DNA of 64,000 nt from an uncultured Adlercreutzia sp. GTDB lineage: Bacteria; Actinomycetota; Coriobacteriia; Coriobacteriales; Eggerthellaceae. The translations under genes and the position numbers were made by a program. Shown in pieces: positions 57,117-64,000 of this stretch (position 1 is the first letter of the stretch; each line of letters starts with the position of its first letter). The notes under the pieces are model-generated. The model did not search any database. It saw nothing but the letters and a program-made list of their open reading frames with translations, and had not been told where the DNA came from. The stretch covers positions 10,240 through 74,239 of the forward strand of contig NZ_CAUASN010000010.1 in NCBI RefSeq assembly GCF_958431955.1. The letters run 5' to 3'.

Positions 57117-58042
57117 GGAAGCTCCTTCAGAATCTCGCCGGCCACTGCCTCGGCATCGCCCGCATCGGCGTTGATCCAGCGGATGCGGGCGTCGCGGCGG
57201 AACCAGGTGCGCTGGCGCTTGGCGTAGCGCCGCGTTGCCTGCTTGATGGCGGCGACGGCATCCTCCATGGTGCAGCGTCCCTCGAGCGCGGCTACGATCT
57301 CCTTGTAGCCGATGGCCTGCGGGGCGGTCACGCCCTCGCGGAAGCCGGCGTCCATAAGGCCCCGAACCTCTTCCACCAGGCCGGCGGCCACCATGGCGTC
57401 CACCCGGGCGTCGATGCGCGCGGCCAGAATGGCGGGATCGACCGCCAGGCCGAACTGCACCGAGGGCACGGCCTCGGGGATGGCGGCCAGGTTGCGTTTC
57501 TGCTCGGCGTAGCTGCGGCCCTCCTCCAGAAGTTCGAAGGCGCGCACGACCCGGCGCACGTTGTTGGGGTGCAGCACCTCGGCGCTGGCCGGATCGCGGC
57601 GATGCAATTCGTCCCAGAGCGCCTGGGCGCCGTGCTCCTCGGCGAAGGCGGTCCACTGCTCGCGCACGGGGTTGGCCTCCTGGTCGCCGGCGGGAAACTC
57701 GTAGGCGTCGATGGCGGCCCGCACGTAGAGCCCGGTGCCCCCGCAGAGCACAGAGCGTCTCCCTCGACTCTCTATGTCGCGAAATGCCGCGCGGGCGAAG
57801 TCCTGGAACAGCGCGGCCGAATAGGGCTCGCCGGGGTCGACGAGATCGAAGCCGTGATGGGGCACGATGCGCTCTTCGGCCGGCAGCTTGCCGGTGCCGA
57901 TGTCCATGCCCCGGTAGATCTGCATGGAGTCGGCGCTCACCACTTCCCCATCGAGGGCCGCGGCCACGATCTGGGCCGCATCGGTCTTGCCCGAGGCCGT
58001 GGGGCCGACGATGGCGATGACGGGGCGGCCCTCGCTAGGCAT
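57113..58042 (-). CDS. miaA: tRNA dimethylallyltransferase
   Basis: 309 residues. The P-loop is IAIVGPTASGKTDAAQ; then SADSMQIYRGMDIGTGKL, HHGFDLVDPGEPYSAALFQ and GGTGLYVRA. It adds dimethylallyl to A37 of tRNAs reading UNN codons; MiaB acts next. It overlaps hflX by 4 bp and miaB by 8 bp, so the three are translationally coupled. Confidence 0.96.
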   Translation of the reverse strand: MPSEGRPVIAIVGPTASGKTDAAQIVAAALDGEVVSADSMQIYRGMDIGTGKLPAEERIVPHHGFDLVDPGEPYSAALFQDFARAAFRDIESRGRRSVLCGGTGLYVRAAIDAYEFPAGDQEANPVREQWTAFAEEHGAQALWDELHRRDPASAEVLHPNNVRRVVRAFELLEEGRSYAEQKRNLAAIPEAVPSVQFGLAVDPAILAARIDARVDAMVAAGLVEEVRGLMDAGFREGVTAPQAIGYKEIVAALEGRCTMEDAVAAIKQATRRYAKRQRTWFRRDARIRWINADAGDAEAVAGEILKELP

Positions 58043-59393
58043 CGACGACCGTGCCGGAAAGGTACCAGGTGCGCGCCTCGTCGACGGCCACCGGCACGAT
58101 GGTGCCGACGAGGTCCTCGGCCCGCACGCCGGCGGGCACGGGCGCGTGGACGGTCTGGTTCTTGGGGCTCTTGCCGGCGAGCACGAGCCCGTCGCGCTTA
58201 GACGTGCCCTCGATGAGCATCGGGACCGTCGCCCCCAGCTCGCCCTGGTTCGCCTCCCAGGCCTTGCGCTGGACGAGCTCGACCAGGCGGTCGAAGCGCT
58301 CCTGGATGACCTCGCGCGGCGTGTCGTCCTCCATGGCCGCGGCCGGCGTTCCCTCGCGCTTGGAGTAGATGAACGTGAACACCTGGCCGTAGCCCACTTC
58401 CTCCACGAGGCGGTAGGTGTCCATGAAGTCCTCCTCGGTCTCGCCGGGGAAGCCCACGATGATGTCGGTGGACAGCGCGATGTCCGGCACGACGGCGCGC
58501 AGCTTCTCGATGAGGCCGAGATAGTGCTCGCGGGTGTAGCGGCGGTTCATGGCCGCAAGGATGCGGTTCGAGCCCGACTGCACGGGCAGATGAAGCGCCG
58601 GCATGAGCGAGCGCAGCGTGCCGAAGCGCGCGATGACCTCGTCGATGAGGTCCTTCGGGTGGCTCGTGGCGAAGCGCAGGCGCTCCACGCCGGAGGCATC
58701 CACCGCATCCAGCACATCGGCGAAGCGCGGCTCGCCGTACAAATCGCGCCCGTAGGAGTTCACGTTCTGGCCGAGCAGGGTGATCTCCCTCACACCCGAC
58801 TCAACGTAGCGCCGCGCCTCCTCGGCGATGTCCTCGAGGGCGCGCGATTTCTCGCGGCCGCGCACGTAGGGCACGATGCAGTAGGAGCAGAAGTTGTTGC
58901 AGCCCACGGTGATGGGCAGCCACGCGGCCCAGGCGTGCTCCCGGTCGGTCGGCAGCGACGAGGAGAACTCGGAGCTGGCGGGGAGAACCTCCACGGCGTG
59001 GTCGCCCCGGTTGATGGCCGAGGCGAGCAGCCCTGGCAGCGACCCCAGGTTGTGAGTGCCGAACACCACGTCGAGGTGCGGCAGCTGCTCGACGAGCTTC
59101 TCGCCGTCGCGCTGGCCGATGCAGCCCCCCACCGCGATGTAGCGCTTGGCGTAGGGGGCGCCCTCACGCAGCGGGATGTTCTTCATGGAGGCCACCTGGC
59201 CGTAGAGGCGCGTGTCGGCCGCCTCGCGCACGCAGCAGGTCATGAACACGACGATGTCGGCCTGCTCGATGGATTCCACGGGAAGCGAGCCGAGGCCCTC
59301 GAGCATGCCGGCGACCCGCTCGGAGTCGTGCTTGTTCATCTGGCAGCCGAAGGTGTGGATGCAGAAGGTGGAGCCCTCGAAGGAAACGCCCAT
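58035..59393 (-). CDS. miaB: tRNA-2-methylthio-N6-dimethylallyladenosine synthase
   Basis: 452 residues. The N-terminal MTTase cluster begins CIHTFGCQMNKHDSERV; the radical SAM motif is CNNFCSYCIVPYVRGREKSR (about 165-184); a C-terminal TRAM-like domain follows. It is a two-cluster methylthiotransferase acting on i6A37 made by MiaA. It starts 20 bp after spoVS. Confidence 0.96.
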   Translation of the reverse strand: MGVSFEGSTFCIHTFGCQMNKHDSERVAGMLEGLGSLPVESIEQADIVVFMTCCVREAADTRLYGQVASMKNIPLREGAPYAKRYIAVGGCIGQRDGEKLVEQLPHLDVVFGTHNLGSLPGLLASAINRGDHAVEVLPASSEFSSSLPTDREHAWAAWLPITVGCNNFCSYCIVPYVRGREKSRALEDIAEEARRYVESGVREITLLGQNVNSYGRDLYGEPRFADVLDAVDASGVERLRFATSHPKDLIDEVIARFGTLRSLMPALHLPVQSGSNRILAAMNRRYTREHYLGLIEKLRAVVPDIALSTDIIVGFPGETEEDFMDTYRLVEEVGYGQVFTFIYSKREGTPAAAMEDDTPREVIQERFDRLVELVQRKAWEANQGELGATVPMLIEGTSKRDGLVLAGKSPKNQTVHAPVPAGVRAEDLVGTIVPVAVDEARTWYLSGTVVDA

Positions 59394-59413
59394 GGCGGTT
59401 CTCGATCCGAGGC

Positions 59414-59740
59414 CTAGAGCGCCGCCGCGTCCACGGCGACGGCGACGGCGCCGCGGGGTTCCACGGCGAAGCGGATGGCGGTGCGGTACTCGCCGTCGAT
59501 GACGATGTCGGCGAACGAGGGGATGCAGCAGATCTCGATGCCCACCGGCGAGAGGAAGCCGCGCGAGATGGCGACGGCCTTGACGGCCTGGTTCACCGCC
59601 CCGGCGCCCACGGCCTGGATCTCGACCGTGGAGCCGTCCTTTATCATGCCCGCGATGGCTCCGGCCACCGATGCGGGGGAAGACTTCGAGGATACCTTGA
59701 GGCAGCCGATGGAGGGCTTGGAATCTGTGATGGTTGGCAC
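59414..59740 (-). CDS. SpoVS-family protein
   Basis: 108 residues. Core LKVSSKSSPASVAGAIAGMI, then EIQAVGAGAVNQAVKAVAIS and IDGEYRTAIRFAVEPRGA match SpoVS throughout. SpoVS influences coat and septation in Bacillus sporulation but also occurs in non-sporulating bacteria with unknown role. GTG at 59740 is preceded by AAGGAT 7 bp upstream. About 20 extra residues precede the conserved core. A good promoter lies upstream. Confidence 0.9.
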   Translation of the reverse strand: MPTITDSKPSIGCLKVSSKSSPASVAGAIAGMIKDGSTVEIQAVGAGAVNQAVKAVAISRGFLSPVGIEICCIPSFADIVIDGEYRTAIRFAVEPRGAVAVAVDAAAL

Positions 59741-59837
59741 GGGCTGATCCTTGTCGTGTATGGCGCGGTTGCTGGTTTGTTGCAGGTTCGTTTGGTGGCG
59801 AATCGCGGGGCGTTGGCCCCGAGGTTCAAACGTTTCC

Positions 59838-59866
59838 ATTCTACCCAATGAGACCAGGTGGCGCAA
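59838..59866 (-). promoter_or_regulatory. Sigma-70-type promoter of the spoVS-miaB-miaA-hflX operon
   Basis: On the minus strand: TTGCGC (59866-59861), 17-bp spacer, TAGAAT (59843-59838). A GGGGC-GTTG-GCCCC-type hairpin lies in the leader near 59800-59820. Start near 59831, leader about 90 nt. Confidence 0.6.
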
Positions 59867-59880
59867 CAGGCACGAGGGCC

Positions 59881-60963
59881 CTAGTCCATCGTGCGGATGG
59901 GAACGGTGATGCGAATGGCATCGGCTCCGACCGACACGCGCGGATCGCCCACGCCGTCGAGGTAGTAGCGCCCGGCGAGGGACTCCACCGCCGTGCGCGC
60001 CGCCTCCGACAGCCGCTCGACGTCCTCCGCGGCCAGCTGCAGGCCGCGCCCCGCGCTGCGGCGGGGGCTGCGGGCGGGTTCGGACGCGACCGGGCCGAGG
60101 CCCTCGTTCCGGATGCGATCCAGCATGGCCGGCACGGCCCCGACGACGCCGTCGATGATGCGGCGGGCGGAGCGGCCCGACAGCGGCAGCCCGGCGGACT
60201 CGCACCAGGCGGCCAACTCGTCGGGCCCTCCCATGAGGGCCGGCTGCTTCACGATGGGAAAGCCCTCGGTCTTCCCCGGGAAGGCGCGCACCGCCGCGGA
60301 GAGGGTCGCCATGCCGAAGGCGTGCAGGGTCGCGGCGATCTCCACGGGCGTGCCGAGGAAGACCGCCACCTCGCCCCGGTGCTCGAGGGCGAACTCCGCC
60401 ACGGTGCGCACGATGTTCTTGGGGCCCCGCATGGCCAGCACGCCCTCCGGCCCGCGCTCGAAGCGGGGGAAGGTGGACTGGTCGGTCTTCTCCCCCAGCT
60501 GATCGGTGTCCGTGCGCACGGAGAGGCTCGTTCCGCATCCGGGCGTCGAGAGGCAGACCCGCGCCTCGGCGGCGTTCTCGGAGATGGAGTAGAGCGCCAT
60601 GCCCCGGCCGTGCATGCCCCACTTGTCCATGTGCGCCGTGTCGAGCTTCGAGGTGACGCGCGGCTCGAAAATGCGCTCGTGCTGGGCGGCGGGGATGCCG
60701 CCGCCGTCGTCCACGACGGTGATGAGGCGCTGGGAGCCGGCGCGCTGCGTGGCCACGAAGATGTGGCGCGCGCCCGCGTCGCGGGAATTGCGCAGAAGCT
60801 CGATGACGATGTCCTCGCTCGAGCGGATGTCCTGGGCGGCCTGGCGCCGCTCCGCCTCGGAGCTGCGCAGACGGACGAAGCCGTCTCCGAGGTCGGCCTC
60901 GACCCGAAGACGGCTCTCTCCGCAGACGGTGTCTATGAAATCGGCGAGCCCGTCGTCGGCCAT
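59881..60963 (-). CDS. GHKL (Bergerat-fold) ATPase of unknown function
   Basis: 360 residues. The ATP-binding site is clear: N box ELLRNSRDAGA (about 55), G1 DDGGGIP (about 89), G2 GMHGRGMAL (about 116). This matches Hsp90/MutL/histidine kinase ATPases, but there is no His phosphorylation motif, membrane segment or MutL C-terminal signature. The second half has a helical region and a beta-rich end. It starts 3 bp after rny and precedes spoVS, the place occupied by ymdB in Bacillus. Possibly an Hsp90-like or RNA-metabolism partner; function unknown. Confidence 0.8.
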   Translation of the reverse strand: MADDGLADFIDTVCGESRLRVEADLGDGFVRLRSSEAERRQAAQDIRSSEDIVIELLRNSRDAGARHIFVATQRAGSQRLITVVDDGGGIPAAQHERIFEPRVTSKLDTAHMDKWGMHGRGMALYSISENAAEARVCLSTPGCGTSLSVRTDTDQLGEKTDQSTFPRFERGPEGVLAMRGPKNIVRTVAEFALEHRGEVAVFLGTPVEIAATLHAFGMATLSAAVRAFPGKTEGFPIVKQPALMGGPDELAAWCESAGLPLSGRSARRIIDGVVGAVPAMLDRIRNEGLGPVASEPARSPRRSAGRGLQLAAEDVERLSEAARTAVESLAGRYYLDGVGDPRVSVGADAIRITVPIRTMD

Positions 60964-60966
60964 GGG

Positions 60967-62559
60967 CTACTTCGCGTAATCCACCGCGCGGCTCTCGCGG
61001 ATGACGACGACCTTCACCTGGCCCGGGTACTGCATCTCGTTCTCGATCTGCTGGGCGATGTCGTGGGCGAGCACGACGGACGCGGCCTCGTCGACCACCT
61101 CGGGCTCCACCATGACGCGCACCTCGCGGCCGGCCTGGATGGCGTAGGTGCGCTCGACGCCGGCATGGGCGTTGGCGATCTCCTCGAGCTTCTCCAGTCG
61201 CTTGATGTAGGCGTCGAGGGTCTCCTTGCGGGCGCCGGGGCGCGCCGCGGACACTGCGTCGGCGGCCTGGATGAGCACGTCGACGACGGAGTTCGGCTCG
61301 ATGTCGTTGTGATGGGCCTCGATGGCGTGGACGATCTCGGGGCGCTCGCCGAAGCGGCGGGCCAGATCGGCGCCGATGACGGCGTGGCTGCCCTCCACCT
61401 CGTGGTCGACCGCCTTGCCCAGATCGTGCAGGAGGCCGGCGCGCTTCACGGGAATGGGATCGAGACCCAGCTCCGAGGCCATGACGGAGGCCAGGTAGGC
61501 CACCTCGAGCGAGTGGTTCAGCACGTTCTGGCCGAAGGAGGTGCGGTAGCGCAGGCGCCCGAGGGTGTTCACGAGCTCGGGGTGCAAATCGTGGATGCCG
61601 GCGTCGAAGGTGGCCTGCTCGCCGGCCTCCTGGACGCGCTGGTTCACGAGGCGGACCGCCTTGTCGTACATCTCCTCGATGCGGGCGGGGTGGATGCGGC
61701 CGTCGGCGATGAGGTTCTCCATGGTGACGCGACCGATCTCGCGGCGCACCGGGTCGAAGCAGGAGATAGTGACGCACTCGGGGGTGTCGTCGATGATGAG
61801 ATTCGTGCCGGTCAGCTGCTCGAAGGAGCGGATGTTGCGGCCCTCGCGGCCGATGATGCGGCCCTTCAGGTCGTCGGAGGGGATGTGGATCGTGGACACT
61901 GTGGACTCGGCGGAGTGGTCGGCGGCCACGCGCTGGATGGCGAGGCTCAGGATCTCGCGGGCCTTCTTGTCGGCCTCGGCCTTGGTGCGCGTCTCGGCGT
62001 CGCGGATGATGACGGCCGACTCGCGGGTCACATCGTCGCGGATGGTCTCGAGCAGCTCGGCCTTGGCCTCCTCCGGACTCATGCCCGCAGCGCGCTCGAG
62101 GGCCTGGTTGATCTCGACCTGCGCCTCCTCGCGGTGGCGTTCGATGGCGCTCTCGGCCTCGTTCACGTCGCGCTCGCGGCGCTCCACCTGCCCCTGCAGG
62201 GACGACAGCTGGTGCTCGCGGGCGTCGAGGGACTCCACGCGGCGGTCGAGGGACTCCTCGCGCTGGGCGAGCGTCTCCTCGCGCTGGGCCACGCGGCTCT
62301 CGGCCGAGCGCACCTCGCGCATGCGCTCCTTCTTCTCCTCCTCGAGTTCCTGCCGGTAGCGCAGGGCCTGGTCCTTCGCCTCGATCTCGGCCTCGCGGCG
62401 CATCGTCTCCGCTTGCTTGCGCGCGTCCTCCACCAGGCCGGCCGCCTCGCCGGCGGCCTGCTTGTGGGATGCGGCGGTCATGAAACGATTGACGATGAAA
62501 CCGAGGACAGCGCCGACGATGGCGACGGCAACGATAACGACGATCATCACGGGATCCAT
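60967..62559 (-). CDS. rny: Ribonuclease Y
   Basis: 530 residues. An N-terminal membrane helix (about 2-24), a long coiled coil (about 40-200, rich in Arg/Glu), a KH domain (about 215-270; IPSDDLKGRIIGREGRNIRSFE) and an HD domain with HDLGKAVDHEVEGSHAVIGADLA (about 365-390) are all present. RNase Y starts mRNA decay at the membrane. AAAGGAGG precedes the ATG at 62559. Confidence 0.96.
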   Translation of the reverse strand: MDPVMIVVIVAVAIVGAVLGFIVNRFMTAASHKQAAGEAAGLVEDARKQAETMRREAEIEAKDQALRYRQELEEEKKERMREVRSAESRVAQREETLAQREESLDRRVESLDAREHQLSSLQGQVERRERDVNEAESAIERHREEAQVEINQALERAAGMSPEEAKAELLETIRDDVTRESAVIIRDAETRTKAEADKKAREILSLAIQRVAADHSAESTVSTIHIPSDDLKGRIIGREGRNIRSFEQLTGTNLIIDDTPECVTISCFDPVRREIGRVTMENLIADGRIHPARIEEMYDKAVRLVNQRVQEAGEQATFDAGIHDLHPELVNTLGRLRYRTSFGQNVLNHSLEVAYLASVMASELGLDPIPVKRAGLLHDLGKAVDHEVEGSHAVIGADLARRFGERPEIVHAIEAHHNDIEPNSVVDVLIQAADAVSAARPGARKETLDAYIKRLEKLEEIANAHAGVERTYAIQAGREVRVMVEPEVVDEAASVVLAHDIAQQIENEMQYPGQVKVVVIRESRAVDYAK

Positions 62560-62604
62560 CGCGATTCCTCCTTTCATCTGGGCCTTCACGCCCAATTCAT
62601 GTCA

Positions 62605-62627
62605 TAAAAAAAGCCCGTGGCCGGGCA
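62605..62627 (-). terminator. Intrinsic terminator of recA-recX
   Basis: On the minus strand GCCCG / CGGGC (5-bp stem, 4-nt loop) is followed by seven T. It lies between recX and rny; the 211-bp gap holds no other recognised feature. Confidence 0.75.
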
Positions 62628-62770
62628 AGAGCATATGCGTGCGAGGACATTCGACGTATACCGTTGTCTATATCAAATACCCAGCGGGTACATTGCTCAA
62701 AAAGCCACAATGAACAGTATACCCGATGAGCGCGAGAAGAGAACCCCCTGATTGGGCGAGAGGGCGCGCC

Positions 62771-63481
62771 TCAGGCCCCCTGGCTCTCCTCGAACCAGAG
62801 CCGGGCGGCCGTGGAGGCCACGTCGGCGGGATAGCCCCGGCCCACGAGCTTGCGGAAGGCCGCCTCGCGCGCCGCCCGCGCCCTCGGCGGACGGCGGCGC
62901 AGCACCTCGAGGGCGCGGGCGACATCCGCCTCGCGCCCGGCCTCGGCGTGCTCCGCCCAGGCATCGAGGGTGTCGGGCTCGATGCCGAGGGCGCGGATCT
63001 CCTCCTCGGCGCGCCGCAGACCGCAGCCCGCGGACAAGGTGGCGCGCACGAGCGCGTCGGCGTAGCGGCGGTCGTCGAGGGCGTGCACGCGGCAGGCGCG
63101 CCCCACCGCCTCCTCGATCGCCTCGGCGGAAAACTCGTCGCGCGCGAGGCGCTCGCGCACGTAGGCGGTGGAGCGCTCGCGCGCCGAGGCCCAGCGGAGA
63201 ATCTTCCGGAAGGCCTCCTCCGCCGTCTTCCCGTCGCCGCGCCCGGCCCCGGCTTCCTTTCCCCTCGCGCCGAAATCGGACCCAGTCCCCTCCCCCGCCG
63301 ATTCGGCTCCGGGGGCGACGGGGGGCCGGCGGCATCCCCGCACATGGACCGTCCGGGCCGCCTCCTCCTCGGCGACGCGATTCTGCCGCGCTCCGGCTGT
63401 CGGGCGCGAAGCGCTCCCGCCGTGCTCGATGGAGGCGATGTCGGCGCGCAGCGATGCCAGTATGTCTGCCTTGGCGGTCAC
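62771..63481 (-). CDS. recX: Regulatory protein RecX
   Basis: 236 residues, longer than typical (about 150-180). The RecX helical repeats are at about 90-236 (RKILRWASARERSTAYVRERL, then DDRRYADALVRATLSAGCGLRR). The first 85 residues are low complexity and look disordered, an unusual extension. RecX modulates RecA filament growth. The start is GTG, 8 bp after the recA stop, in an operon with recA. Confidence 0.88.
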   Translation of the reverse strand: MTAKADILASLRADIASIEHGGSASRPTAGARQNRVAEEEAARTVHVRGCRRPPVAPGAESAGEGTGSDFGARGKEAGAGRGDGKTAEEAFRKILRWASARERSTAYVRERLARDEFSAEAIEEAVGRACRVHALDDRRYADALVRATLSAGCGLRRAEEEIRALGIEPDTLDAWAEHAEAGREADVARALEVLRRRPPRARAAREAAFRKLVGRGYPADVASTAARLWFEESQGA

Positions 63482-63488
63482 AGGGCCG

Positions 63489-64000
<512 letters not shown>

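Noticed and set aside
55800..57656. HflX start further upstream in the open minus-strand frame (618 codons)
   Set aside because: The extra N-terminal stretch lies in miaA on the same strand in another frame and has shadow composition; ATG at 57116 has a Shine-Dalgarno.
59414..61777. Long minus-strand frame joined to SpoVS (787 codons)
   Set aside because: The upstream part is out-of-frame sequence of rny and the GHKL gene; only the last 108 codons encode SpoVS.

Overview
This 64 kb window is GC-rich, gene-dense bacterial chromosome. The gene content points to an anaerobic actinobacterium of the class Coriobacteriia, most likely family Eggerthellaceae (Eggerthella, Gordonibacter and Adlercreutzia relatives). 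This is inferred from three things: Tat-exported FAD-dependent reductases paired with polytopic-membrane LuxR regulators; an Ech-type hydrogenase together with menaquinone synthesis and acetate-kinase energy metabolism; and the order recA-recX-rny-spoVS-miaB-miaA-hflX-lexA-nrdR-dut. No 16S gene is present, so genus is not assigned. I saw no prophage, transposase gene or CRISPR array.

Layout. 1-3.3 kb: end of RNase D, a membrane zinc peptidase, and exonuclease VII (xseAB). 3.4-9.5 kb: ackA and pta, separated by a Tat flavoprotein and a divergent LuxR regulator. 9.7-15.3 kb: galactofuranose precursor gene glf, a glycosyltransferase, coaX, dinB, degV. 15.4-21.2 kb: ileS-lspA-pseudouridine synthase-ferrochelatase operon. 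21.3-31.1 kb: an accessory region with two more Tat flavoproteins, two more membrane LuxR regulators, a LysR regulator, a HemW-like radical SAM protein and two clusters of inverted repeats. 31.5 kb: tRNA-Pro(GGG). 31.7-33.6 kb: a peptidase E-like fragment and a BrnQ transporter. 33.8-39.3 kb: a complete six-subunit Ech [NiFe]-hydrogenase operon (echABCDEF). 39.4-51.6 kb: one long co-directional, overlapping gene string: pgsA, VanW-like protein, PaaK, ACT protein, D-Ala-D-Ala carboxypeptidase, FHA protein, IorA, IorB, second ACT protein, second PaaK, GluQ synthetase. 51.6-55.6 kb: menA, a lipoprotein, a small membrane protein, dut, nrdR, and lexA with a divergent 23-residue membrane peptide. 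55.8-64 kb: hflX, miaA, miaB, spoVS, a GHKL ATPase, rny, recX and the 3' part of recA.

How the genes may work together (inference). Ferredoxin reduced by indolepyruvate oxidoreductase could be reoxidised by Ech with ion pumping. Acyl-CoA products could pass to Pta/AckA or to the PaaK ligases. Menaquinone from MenA would carry electrons to respiratory flavoproteins. Each flavoprotein sits beside a membrane LuxR regulator, and two of the three upstream regions share a TGGGTTA/TAACCCA motif arranged as tandem sites and dyads.

Most notable: two perfect LexA boxes (GAAC-N4-GTTC) within a larger palindrome between lexA and an unannotated 23-aa membrane peptide, a candidate SOS-induced division or membrane effector; the shared operator-like motif of the flavoprotein genes; a tandem 31-residue repeat added to EchD; two probably related inverted-repeat elements; a promoter-terminator leader before pgsA; and a GHKL ATPase lodged between rny and spoVS.
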